DNA of 55,718 bases from Chthoniobacterales bacterium (GTDB lineage Bacteria > Verrucomicrobiota > Verrucomicrobiia > Chthoniobacterales > UBA10450), in assembly GCA_013821455.1 (NCBI GenBank), contig JACDGS010000027.1:1-55718 (forward strand). Direction: 5' to 3'. Position 1 is the stretch's first letter. Every line of letters begins with the position of its first letter. This document shows, piece after piece, positions 1-7,502 of this stretch. The translations under genes were made by a program, and so were the position numbers. The notes beneath the pieces are model-generated. The model did no database searches and was not told the DNA's origin. It worked only from the letters and a program-made list of their open reading frames with translations.

Positions 1-59
1 TCATCCTGCGCGCACAGCACACTATACTTCTTGTGAATATCGATCCCAACATAGTTCAT
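1..59 (-). CDS. IS110-family transposase, N-terminal fragment cut by window edge
   Basis: Reading from the ATG at 59 on the minus strand gives MNYVGIDIHKKYSVLCAQD, which runs off the left edge. The GIDxHK signature at the very N-terminus is the hallmark of the DEDD (RuvC-like) transposases of the IS110/IS1111 group. A purine-rich stretch (AAAGGA) precedes the ATG at a plausible ribosome-binding distance. Only 19 codons are visible, so whether the element is intact cannot be judged. It points away from the MgtC gene that starts at 113. Confidence 0.8.
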   Translation of the reverse strand, partial: MNYVGIDIHKKYSVLCAQD

Positions 60-61
60 AG

Positions 62-110
62 AAACAGTTCCTTTCTTTTTCCTCAGAGACTACGCTCTGT
101 GGAACTGTTT
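62..110. repeat. Nested inverted repeat beside the IS110-type gene
   Basis: A perfect 10-bp inverted repeat (AAACAGTTCC at 62-71, GGAACTGTTT at 101-110) encloses a second 5-bp stem (CAGAG at 84-88, CTCTG at 95-99). It lies immediately 5' of the transposase start. IS110-group elements carry structured non-coding ends that encode guide (bridge) RNAs, and IS1111 elements carry subterminal inverted repeats. This structure could be part of either. It is too short on its own to be a complete bridge RNA. Confidence 0.6.
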
Positions 111-112
111 TC

Positions 113-666
113 ATGTTACCTGACCCCGGAGAAGACGCACTCGATTGGCTTGCGTTCGGCGGCGGTTGGCTCATCAATGTAGCCGTCTTGTGTTAAGCGC
201 GGATCAGGAAATGGCGGTGCGTCTGGCTGCGGCGTTGCTCGCCGGTGGCATTCTCGGCCTTAACCGTGAGTTGCACGGGAAACCGGCCGGCTTTCGCACG
301 CACGCGCTCGTCAGCCTGGGCGCGGCGGTGGCTACGATCGCAGTGCTCCGTTCCGGGGACGGATCGCTGGCCAGCGATGTGAACGCCATCGGCCGGGTCG
401 CGCAGGGCATCCTGACGGGAGTGGGATTCCTTGGCGCAGGTGTTATCCTGCGCGATCCGGTCGGGCATGTGACGGGCCTAACGACCGCGGCGACGATCTG
501 GATCTGCGCCGTGCTCGGGATGGTCGCGGGTCTGGGGCACTGGAATCTTCTTGCCATCACGGTCGGCCTGACCGGGTTCGCATTGCTCTTTGGCCGTCCC
601 TTGGAGCGCGCGGCGGAACGCCTGTTCAAACGGAACAACAGCGGCCCACCGGATCACACTGTCTAA
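113..666 (+). pseudogene. MgtC/SapB-family membrane protein with a frameshift near codon 25
   Basis: Residues translated from about 187 onward (SADQEMAVRLAAALLAGG, then GLNRELHGKPAGFRTHALV) are a clear MgtC/SapB-family protein with about four membrane helices. The family's usual N-terminal segment is also present, but in another frame: from the ATG at 113 it reads MLPDPGEDALDWLAFGGGW and continues LINVAVLC to a stop at 194-196. The two frames join around 185-190, as if one base were lost. Either the gene is inactivated, a GTG at 190 or ATG at 211 now starts a shortened protein, or the base is a sequencing error. The IS110-like end abuts the start codon within a few bases, so the promoter may be disrupted. 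MgtC proteins are linked to magnesium limitation and intracellular survival in other bacteria; the role here is not known. Confidence 0.7.
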
Positions 667-667
667 C

Positions 668-1037
668 TCGCAAGGACTGCGATGTGGCCGGCTTCGTCGT
701 CGGCGCGGAGTAGGGCCACAATACCAGCTTTAATAATGGAAGAATGTCGAGATTCCAGGCCTGCCCCCCTGTTCCTCTGCACACAGCCGATTGGGAAACG
801 ACTCGATCACGTGGTCGGTGGCGACGCCGAGATGTGTGGCTCTGACCACGTGAGGCGAAGCCTTTTACCTGGGGACCACGTGAGGCAGGGCCTTTTACGT
901 TCTCGATCATTTGGAGAACGGTCTGTAACACGCCGACGACGGCGCCGTGGGGGGCGGTCTTTGCCCTTGTTGAATCGGCGCAAGCCGTAGAAGTCACGGA
1001 ACACTTCGTAAGTGCCGTCCACGAGATGGACGATCAT
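668..1037 (-). pseudogene. Decayed 5'-3' exonuclease (flap endonuclease-like) gene
   Basis: On the minus strand from ATG 1037 the translation MIVHLVDGTYEVFRDFYGLR resembles the start of PolA-type 5'-3' exonucleases. It then shifts frame to GAVVGVLQTVLQMIE. After an insertion it shifts again to ATHLGVATDHVIESFPNRLC and a degraded remainder. At least two frameshifts, an internal stop and a 57-60 bp insertion made of a tandem repeat (844-899) interrupt it, and the C-terminal two thirds of the family are missing. It lies between the MgtC remnant and the low-GC block, fitting a region of gene decay. Confidence 0.65.
844..899. repeat. 30-bp tandem duplication within the exonuclease remnant
   Basis: Two copies with 30-bp period: 844-873 and 874-899. 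Both begin GACCACGTGAGGC and contain GCCTTTTAC. They sit exactly where the exonuclease remnant is interrupted between its QMIE and ATHLGV segments, so they are probably the inserted sequence. Confidence 0.75.
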
Positions 1038-1229
1038 ATTCGGTCAACGTTAGATCTCGTACCAACGTCGTGAAAGGCGTCAAATATATAGACACGACAG
1101 CGGCCTCACCGTTTCTAACCACGATTGAGCCAAGCGCGGACCAGCGATATGAATAGATTCTTCCGTTTATGAACGCTTCTTTAAATTCACGCCGCGGCCC
1201 TTCTTGTTCTCGTTAGGCACGGCATCTTG

Positions 1230-1922
1230 ATGAACGCGACCAAAGCAAAAAAACTTAAGCACCTACAATGGGCGATCGAAAGCCGTGCCCAAAATCAACG
1301 GTGTGCGCTGCGGCTTTTACGCCTGTTCATGGAATACGAGGAGAAGTGGAAAACCAAGAGCTGGGCTGGCGCTGCACAGGGGCTGCTTTCGGTTTCCTTT
1401 TCGCTTTGGCGTGCTGCGTTCTTGGCCGACAAGATCGCTAAACGCGCTGCCGTTTTCTCGCACGCGACGGATTTCCTCGAAAAGATTATCGAGGACAATG
1501 CCATCTCCTATACGCAGGATCGGAAATGCAACGAGTGGACCTTCAACTACTACACAAGGAACGCTAGAACCGCTCTAGAAACCCTTAACGAACACTGGCC
1601 GGAGCAGGTTCCAGTGTACGCACGCCAAAGACTAACACCGACAGAAAGGTGGCGATATTGCCAAGAGCTCCTGGACGTGGCGGTGGAACAGTTCGACCTC
1701 GCCGCTCGCGACCTCCAGGCCAAGAAGACCTCGACCGAACAAGCGAAACAGAAAGCGAAAGCGATACGTTCAGCTTCTAAGGCTCGGAGGGGAAAAGTGC
1801 GGGTTCACCTTTGCGAGCAGAAGGGCAAAGGAATGAAGACTAGCTCTCGGAAAGCGGAGAGCTCTACGCGGAAGCCTAAACCTGAGTATGCGCTTGCTGG
1901 ACAGGTGCCGAGTCAAAAGTAG
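1230..1922 (+). CDS. Hypothetical protein, basic and helical
   Basis: Open frame of 230 codons from ATG 1230 (a TTG at 1227 is the alternative). I recognise no family. The first ~150 residues are helical with many W/Y/R/K residues. The C-terminal third is strongly basic and low in complexity (repeated KAK, KARRGK, SSRK motifs), which could bind nucleic acid. No signal peptide or membrane helix. It converges with, and overlaps by about 10 bp, the PIN-like gene that ends at 1913. Codon usage and base composition are less GC-rich than the housekeeping genes, and no GCCTAACGA copies occur inside it, consistent with transfer. Confidence 0.5.
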   Translation: MNATKAKKLKHLQWAIESRAQNQRCALRLLRLFMEYEEKWKTKSWAGAAQGLLSVSFSLWRAAFLADKIAKRAAVFSHATDFLEKIIEDNAISYTQDRKCNEWTFNYYTRNARTALETLNEHWPEQVPVYARQRLTPTERWRYCQELLDVAVEQFDLAARDLQAKKTSTEQAKQKAKAIRSASKARRGKVRVHLCEQKGKGMKTSSRKAESSTRKPKPEYALAGQVPSQK

Positions 1923-2695
1923 TCAGCGTTCCGAGGCGTCAGATTACTTAATGGCTCAATGTGCTTCTTATTGTTCGTGAGAATGGTGCTAGAGACGGGG
2001 GATTCGTGGACTATCAACGCGTCGGAAGATCGGAAACAGGCCGTTTTCGGGAAGTCACGTTTGGGCACTCGGTAAAGCTCGCGTAGATACTTGATCCGAG
2101 CCTTCGTCTCGGCGTCCGGACTGATTATTCTTGCGAGGCCGTCACGGATCCTCCCTAAGTCCACGCGATACGAATAGGCGTATCCTTTGAGCCCACACGT
2201 TTCGTGCTTTCCACACAGCTCCGTGCCAAGCGTGTGTTGGTATAATCCGCCATCGTCTTCATACGGAGTCCCGGCATCGCGACAACCGAGCTGGTTGATT
2301 ATTACATCGGCAACGGCGGAGATTCTGGCGAAACCGCGTCGAATTTCCTTCCGAAGGAAACCACGGAAGTGAACAAGTCGGTCTGGGTCCGATAACTTCG
2401 GATGGTCGCCGTCAAAATACTTTTTCATATTACCCAGCACAGCACCAACGTACGACGGCATGTAGTGAAGGCGCCCAACGTATTCAAATATCTCGCTAAA
2501 GCCGTTGAGCTGAAGCGTCTTGTTGTGCAGAAGCCGAAGGTATCGGAGATAGCCGCGGTAGACTTCGTAGATCACATACTGCGAGGTGATTCTTCGACTG
2601 CCGCTAGGGATGTGAGAGTTGATATGGCCTTTGGCGTCGTGATTGCCAAAGGCCAGCCCAATTACCGCGGTCGTCTCGAGGAAAACGTCACTCAA
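1913..2695 (-). CDS. PIN-like nuclease-fold protein, third gene of an overlapping operon
   Basis: 260 residues. The N-terminus (VFLETTAVIGLAF) matches the first strand of PIN domains, with Glu7 in place of the usual Asp. Glu44 in VIYEVYRG would be the second acidic ligand. Near the C-terminus SSDALIVHE (Asp225) followed by TILTNNKKHIEPL is typical of the last part of the PIN fold. The ~180-residue middle is unusually long and includes a Cys/His-containing stretch (CGKHETCGL). Its start overlaps the end of the preceding gene by 8 bp, so the two are probably translationally coupled. PIN domains usually cleave RNA as toxins or processing nucleases. That activity is inferred from fold hints only. 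Confidence 0.55.
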   Translation of the reverse strand: MSDVFLETTAVIGLAFGNHDAKGHINSHIPSGSRRITSQYVIYEVYRGYLRYLRLLHNKTLQLNGFSEIFEYVGRLHYMPSYVGAVLGNMKKYFDGDHPKLSDPDRLVHFRGFLRKEIRRGFARISAVADVIINQLGCRDAGTPYEDDGGLYQHTLGTELCGKHETCGLKGYAYSYRVDLGRIRDGLARIISPDAETKARIKYLRELYRVPKRDFPKTACFRSSDALIVHESPVSSTILTNNKKHIEPLSNLTPRNADYF

Positions 2696-3284
2696 CGGAA
2701 GGGAGCCTCACCATCGGGGCCTGAAGATCGAAGTCCGAGTGTTCCAACAAGTCTTCTACTGCGTCGAGACTTCCATCAGCGACGTTGATTGAATCCATCA
2801 GTAGTGAAAAGCACTGTTGAAGCGCGGAGACTTTTCGCTCGTCCAACACTCCTCGCGCACCGGTCGGAAGGGACAGCAACGTAGCGATCAGCTCGTCATG
2901 GGCTGCAGATATTCCAAAGAAGCGGTTGAGATTCCTCAGCTGCTGCCACAGGTCGATGGTCTTCAACTCGAATTCGACAGCTTCAGAACTATTGGCAATG
3001 ACATTGCAGACCTGCAGTAGATCGCCAAATACATTCAAGAGATCAATTCGCGGCGCGTCGGAATACCCGTACAGGTCCGACGGCTTCCACTTAGCAACTT
3101 GTAGAACCGAGCGCGTGTCGCCTTGTCTTACTTCGGCATAAAGGTTGATCTCGGCGCTGTCTACCGGTTTTTGCGCTATACGACGCTTCGTTTGTTCCGC
3201 CAACTCGTGGGTCAACCACTTGCTGGAGAGGGCGAACGTCTCTTCAAGCTCATCGCTTCCTGCTTTTATGATCGTTTCAGCCAT
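2688..3284 (-). CDS. Hypothetical cytosolic protein, second gene of the operon
   Basis: 198 residues, no recognised family, no signal or membrane segment. The protein is rich in Leu, Glu and Asp and is predicted mainly helical. Its ATG at 3284 overlaps the upstream stop (TGATG arrangement), and its 3' end overlaps the PIN-like gene by 8 bp, so three genes form one tight unit. In position it could be an antitoxin or adaptor for the nuclease, but nothing in the sequence proves this. Confidence 0.5.
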   Translation of the reverse strand: MAETIIKAGSDELEETFALSSKWLTHELAEQTKRRIAQKPVDSAEINLYAEVRQGDTRSVLQVAKWKPSDLYGYSDAPRIDLLNVFGDLLQVCNVIANSSEAVEFELKTIDLWQQLRNLNRFFGISAAHDELIATLLSLPTGARGVLDERKVSALQQCFSLLMDSINVADGSLDAVEDLLEHSDFDLQAPMVRLPSVE

Positions 3285-4030
3285 CAGTCAGTGAATAGCG
3301 GCAGCAGCCGGGTGCTCACCAGCTTATCATTGCTCCGAATCAGTTCGGAAACAATCAATTCGGCGGCTGCAAGCGGCTGCTTGGTGTAAATGTCCGCGCT
3401 GAAAACTAAAAAATACTTCGGGGGTGGAATATGCGGCCGCAACTCGTCACTATTCGGACCGGTGATGTTGAAAACGCTCTCACCCGCTTTAAGTGTGATG
3501 TTAATCCCGGTCTTCTCGTCCTCGAATCGTAACATCAGCTCTCTAAGCTTTTTCGCCGAGAGCCTTTCGTCCCCGCTAGAGCTGAGCACATTAGCACCAG
3601 CGTGATGCCGCTTCGCAAATTTTTCTAACCGTTCTTCGGCTTCAGCCTTCGATTCGGTGAGAATGTGGTAGATCACGCGTTGAGCAACGCGAGTCAGCGT
3701 CTTCACTTCGAGATTGCGCAGAACGATGTTAATGAACTCGTTGGCATAATCACCGAGCTTGTCAGATTGCGCAGACTTAGGGATAAGTACCACGCGCGCC
3801 AATTGTACGCCGTAGACGAACGTGACCTGCTCGTCTTTGTGACTTAGGGTGACTTCGGCCGGACTTCCTTCGTCGACCTCGATGCCCGGAAATCGCAGCA
3901 GCAGGTCGTTCGCGATCTTCCCTGATCGATCCCAATGCAAATAGCCACGCGGGTATCGCACCTCGATCACATCTTGTGCAACTTCTGTGACAACAGCGCG
4001 AAGAATAACGATAAGGAGAACGGCAAGCAA
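3284..4030 (-). CDS. Hypothetical membrane-anchored protein, first gene of the operon
   Basis: 248 residues from a TTG at 4030 (LLAVLLIVILRAVV). The frame stays open upstream through KLGESLKERFGLDLL without an ATG, so the true start is uncertain and may lie near 4060-4080. A strong AGGAGG lies at about 4104-4109. The single N-terminal hydrophobic stretch would anchor the protein; the remainder is soluble with mixed strands and helices. No family recognised. Its stop overlaps the next start by one base. The promoter should lie between this gene and the beta-lactamase gene end at 4163. Confidence 0.45.
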   Translation of the reverse strand: MLAVLLIVILRAVVTEVAQDVIEVRYPRGYLHWDRSGKIANDLLLRFPGIEVDEGSPAEVTLSHKDEQVTFVYGVQLARVVLIPKSAQSDKLGDYANEFINIVLRNLEVKTLTRVAQRVIYHILTESKAEAEERLEKFAKRHHAGANVLSSSGDERLSAKKLRELMLRFEDEKTGINITLKAGESVFNITGPNSDELRPHIPPPKYFLVFSADIYTKQPLAAAELIVSELIRSNDKLVSTRLLPLFTD

Positions 4031-4162
4031 ATCTAATCCAAACCGCTCTTTGAGGGATTCACCAAGCTTATTGCGCGGACATTGTTTACGTCTGTCTGGC
4101 GTTCCTCCTGCACTGCACCGTGCGAGGTTTCGCGACTTTGACTTGGCAACAACAGAGGAAAA

Positions 4163-5158
4163 TTAGCTTTTCGGTGTCCCGCTAGTCGCGATCACTGGCG
4201 ATCTACTACAGAATTTTTTATTCTTGTGCGGCGACCGAGCGGCACGCGCATCGTATAGGCTGACGAGAGAAAACTTGGTGCTCATTAGCTCCTCGATTTG
4301 TGCGCGATCCCAGGCGGCTTTGGCTAGGCGGGCTATGATCGCATCCCGCGTGTCATCATTGGCGGCGGAATCGGAGACGAATGCGGCCATGGCCAGGTGT
4401 CGGCCATCGGGCAGAGTGATAAGGCCGATGTCGTTGGTCGCTGAGGTGATGCCGTTGCGCGTGCCGCCGGTGCCGGTTTTGTGCGCGACTACGGTTCCAG
4501 GAGGCAATTCGCCTTTGAGGCGCTTCGCGCCCGGGATGGCTTCGGTCATCAACTTCAGGAGCAGAGCCTGGCTTTCCCGCGAGAGACCACGCTGAGATTG
4601 CAAGGCCCCGAGGAGGGCGAGCGCGCCTTTGGGCGTCGCCCAGTTTCGATACTGCGTTTCCCAGTCGCGGCCGATTTCCTTCTCCGAGTTAACCACCTGG
4701 ATGTCCGGCACCTGAATTTCCTTCAGGAACGCCATGACACTGCCCGGACCGCCGATGAGTTTCATGAGAACATCGCTGGTGCTGCCGTCGCTCTCGCAAA
4801 TAGTGTAGCGGAGAAGTTCCGCGATGGTCAGCTCGGTCCCGGCCGGATATTTATCGCGCACCGGGCTATGCATTCCCTTTCGCACGAAATCGCTCGGCTC
4901 GACCTTCACTGGCTGATCGAGCTTCAGCTCTCCGCGATCGACGCGCTGCAAGACCGCCATCGCGATCGGCAGCTTGTAAACGCTATGCATCGGGAAATGC
5001 TCGTCGCCGTGCAGGTCCGCCGTTTCGCCCGACTCGAGGAGCTGGGCCGCGACGCCGACGCGCCCTTGCGCCGCGGGAGCAATCTTTTCGAATTGACTGG
5101 GCAAGCCAGGGAAAGGGAGCGCAGCGGCGAGAAAGGCAGCAAAAAAGAGATGTCTCAT
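4163..5158 (-). CDS. Class A beta-lactamase, subclass A2-like
   Basis: 331 residues with a signal peptide (about residues 1-20). The serine beta-lactamase motifs are in order: SVYK at 59-62 (nucleophile Ser59), SDG at 123-125 in the place of SDN, an acidic residue (Glu159 or Glu161) before QYRNWATP, and KTG at 228-230. The SDG variant and the NWATP segment resemble the PER/VEB/CfxA-type subclass A2 rather than TEM types. The C-terminus is about 45 residues longer than usual after the KTG-containing strands, ending in a basic low-complexity tail, perhaps from loss of an original stop. The protein would hydrolyse beta-lactams in the periplasm; the spectrum cannot be read from sequence. No AmpR/BlaI-like regulator is adjacent. 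Confidence 0.88.
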   Translation of the reverse strand: MRHLFFAAFLAAALPFPGLPSQFEKIAPAAQGRVGVAAQLLESGETADLHGDEHFPMHSVYKLPIAMAVLQRVDRGELKLDQPVKVEPSDFVRKGMHSPVRDKYPAGTELTIAELLRYTICESDGSTSDVLMKLIGGPGSVMAFLKEIQVPDIQVVNSEKEIGRDWETQYRNWATPKGALALLGALQSQRGLSRESQALLLKLMTEAIPGAKRLKGELPPGTVVAHKTGTGGTRNGITSATNDIGLITLPDGRHLAMAAFVSDSAANDDTRDAIIARLAKAAWDRAQIEELMSTKFSLVSLYDARAARSPHKNKKFCSRSPVIATSGTPKS

Positions 5159-5196
5159 CCTCGCTGGACGCTAGCTGGGAGTTGCATTTTCACCAA

Positions 5197-5216
5197 GGGT
5201 CAGAGCTTACTATCGA
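5197..5216. repeat. 20-bp dispersed repeat, copy 1
   Basis: GGGTCAGAGCTTACTATCGA, present again at 8115-8134 with one substitution (GGGTCAGAGCTCACTATCGA). Both copies are intergenic and flank the 5.2-8.1 kb segment as direct repeats. It may be the end of a small non-autonomous mobile element; this is inference from recurrence only. Confidence 0.6.
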
Positions 5217-5374
5217 TTGATCGTTAGGGGTGGACGATCTTTGCGGCATGTCATCTGCGACGTTTTTGAGGAGGTATACGGGAGTCACGTATACCATGCC
5301 GTCTCGGAAACGGAATTAAGTGACCAGCGCGGGAAGCGCACGGTGTTTGCAGTGACCAGAAGCGAGACTCGTGG

Positions 5375-6412
5375 CTAACGATATTCGATCGATAGACACT
5401 CGGCGGCGGAGAGCTCATCGAGAAAATCGCGGGCGTCGAAGGCTTCGGCTGCTGGGACCGTGCCGGGGCGGGTGAATTTCCCGGCGAGAATTCGCTCGAC
5501 TGCTTCCACGACGATGGGTGCTGTGACCCAATATATGTCACGCCCGCGCGCGATCGCTCGGCGTTCCTCCGGGCCGCGCTGGACCACGACTTCGACCAGA
5601 AACACCTGGGCGGAACGTCCACGCTCATCGGCCGGTGTCGGCGCGGGCGTTTCGGGATTACTCAAGTCCGCTAACGGCGCGACGTTAATGTAGGGATAGA
5701 TGTCCGATATCCGCAGGTGACGGGGCATGGTGATGCTTTCGGCGAGGGGCACGCTCACGACATCGTGGAGACCGAAGGGCTCGGGAAACGTCCACGTGCG
5801 GCTCGGTGGCGAATCGGCCCGCGCCAGTTTGCCGTGGGAAAACACAAACCGCTGCCCGGGATTGCGCTCGCCCGTCAGGCGCGTGCCTAACGTCGGCTGC
5901 CAGCTATCGAGCGCGACCGCCACGCTAATCGTATCCGCGGATTCCCAGTCACGCATCGCCGCGGTGGCGAGGAGATCACTCAATCCGCCATAGAAGGCGA
6001 GCGCGGGCGTGACCAGAATCCCAGCCTGCCGCGCCCGCTCGTCGTAGCGCTCGAAGGTGTTGAAAACGGCGGTTTGTTCGGCCGCGACGTCGACGTAGTG
6101 AATGCGCGCGCGCAAGGCGGCTTCGATCACGGGCGCAGCCGTATCCAGAAACGGCCCGGCGCAGTTCACCACGGCCTGTGCTGCTTGCAGTGCGCGGTCG
6201 AGGGACACCGGGTCTTCAACCGAAGCGACACGCCTTGGCAGGGTCGGGTAATTCTCCGCCAGCGTGTCCAACTTGGTCGGGTCCCGCCCGGCAAGAATGG
6301 GCGTGATCCCTCGTCGTAATAATTCCGCGATAACGAAGCGCCCGGTATGACCGTAAGCGCCAAAGAGTGTCACTGTGCCTTTCGCGCGCGAGCTGGAGTC
6401 TGAAGGTTTCAT
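5375..6412 (-). CDS. Saccharopine dehydrogenase-like NAD(P)-binding oxidoreductase
   Basis: 345 residues. The N-terminal Rossmann motif is GAYGHTGRFV (about residues 18-27), followed by AGRDPTKL and AVVNCAGPF, the pattern of the saccharopine dehydrogenase NADP-binding family (trans-acting enoyl reductase type). The later HYVDVAAEQ and TPALAFYGGLSD segments also fit. The substrate is unknown; these proteins rarely are true lysine-pathway enzymes. The gene stands alone, with beta-lactamase downstream on the same strand after about 215 bp. Confidence 0.75.
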   Translation of the reverse strand: MKPSDSSSRAKGTVTLFGAYGHTGRFVIAELLRRGITPILAGRDPTKLDTLAENYPTLPRRVASVEDPVSLDRALQAAQAVVNCAGPFLDTAAPVIEAALRARIHYVDVAAEQTAVFNTFERYDERARQAGILVTPALAFYGGLSDLLATAAMRDWESADTISVAVALDSWQPTLGTRLTGERNPGQRFVFSHGKLARADSPPSRTWTFPEPFGLHDVVSVPLAESITMPRHLRISDIYPYINVAPLADLSNPETPAPTPADERGRSAQVFLVEVVVQRGPEERRAIARGRDIYWVTAPIVVEAVERILAGKFTRPGTVPAAEAFDARDFLDELSAAECLSIEYR

Positions 6413-6711
6413 GATTTCGCGGAGAGAATGTTTACTTCAGCGACGCAATCTATCCGGGTCGATGAGCTATGCGAAGGTTCCGAGCTGGAGGAACCCGCGC
6501 CGGCCCGGCACTCCGAACCAGAGATGTTCGGTGAGCGATCTCATGCGGTCATACTACAACCCGAACGCCTCAATCGCTGCGCTCTGACCCAATTGAATGA
6601 CCGTGAGATGGAGCCATACGTGATTCACGCTTTTGCCGGACCGTGAGCTTTTTAGACGCGTGCCGATCGCGCCTCGCCAGCGGCGACCATTTTCGCTAAG
6701 ATTGCCTTCGA
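6413..6711. other. Intergenic segment with no recognised feature
   Basis: About 300 bp between divergent genes. A short open frame of 72 codons exists on the plus strand (6428-6646), but its protein is not recognisable and overlaps frames on the other strand. I see no RNA gene or clear terminator. Confidence 0.4.
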
Positions 6712-7218
6712 ATGAGCGAGGAACCCTCCGCGATTCAATTGGCGGACGTCCTGCGCGGGGCGAACGATCTCGTCGCCGCTGGTCTGATTGAGGATTACGC
6801 GCTGGGAGGTGCGCTGGCAGCAATCTATTACGTCGAGCCTTTTACTACCTACGACGCCGATATCATCTTTGTCGCCGCCGAGAAAGGATTGAGCGCCGGC
6901 ATTCCGGCGATCTAAGCACACCTTCTGAAACGCGGCTGGCGGGTCGAGCGCGAGCATCTGCTCGTCCATGAGTTCCCGGTTCATTTTCTCGCAGCGGTAG
7001 GCCTCACTGAAGAGGCCGTCCGCGCAGCGCGGACGATCGAATACGAAGGAGTCCCTACGAAGGTATTCCGTCCCGAGCACATCATCGCCATCGCCGCCAG
7101 TGTCGGGCGGCACAAAGACCTGGCGCGGATCGAGCAACTCCTCGAGCAAGCGGAGATCGAAAGAACGCTCTTGGACGAGATCCTGGGCCGGTATAATTTA
7201 ACCCTACCGAAGCCATGA
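6712..7218 (+). pseudogene. Nucleotidyltransferase-like protein interrupted by an in-frame stop
   Basis: Residues from ATG 6712 (DYALGGALAAIYYVEPFTTYDADIIF) look like the nucleotidyltransferase fold of AbiEii/MNT-like proteins, with the GG-A and the D-x-D (DAD) acidic pair. Translation stops at TAA 6913-6915, but the same frame continues as AHLLKRGWRVEREHLLVHEF on to HKDLARIEQLL and a natural stop at 7216-7218. A single TAC to TAA change would explain this (GIPAIYAHL expected). The full product would be 168 residues. The downstream small gene overlaps its stop (ATGA at 7215-7218), as in two-gene toxin-antitoxin-like modules. Either the gene is newly inactivated or the base is an error. Confidence 0.65.
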
Positions 7219-7400
7219 AGACCGACATGCGTCGTGCGCTCGCACAACAATCTTTCGAGGAGAAGATCCGGGAAGTCGACCAGCTCATACACCTTTCGGC
7301 GACCGTGAAATCGGCGAGAGATCGTGAACGCGCTGTTGAAACAACCGACGCTCGGCCGCCAGCATTACGGGCGAAAAAAATCCCATCCGGCGCCCGGTGA
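7215..7400 (+). CDS. Small protein paired with the nucleotidyltransferase-like gene
   Basis: 61 residues (MKTDMRRALAQQSFEEKIRE, then VDQLIHLSATVK), highly charged and helical. Its ATG overlaps the stop codon of the preceding gene by ATGA, indicating translational coupling. A short helical partner next to an NTase fold is the arrangement of MNT/HEPN-like or AbiE-like modules, but this sequence does not show an HEPN motif. The C-terminal ~20 residues are low in complexity, and the real end may differ. Confidence 0.45.
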   Translation: MKTDMRRALAQQSFEEKIREVDQLIHLSATVKSARDRERAVETTDARPPALRAKKIPSGAR

Positions 7401-7502
7401 GGCAATAGATCACGCGGGTTCGATTCAAGCGGTGCAGGCAATCGACAGCATGTGTGATGGCATCGAGACTAACCACGGCGATCGGCGCGCGCCAAGGGAC
7501 TA

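Noticed and set aside
84-99. Short stem CAGAG/CTCTG considered as an independent rho-independent terminator
   Set aside because: It is nested inside a larger perfect inverted repeat, has no T-tract and lies upstream of both flanking genes, so a terminator is unlikely.
6428-6646. 72-codon plus-strand frame between the oxidoreductase and the NTase-like gene
   Set aside because: No homology, no ribosome-binding site and overlapping frames on the other strand of equal length.
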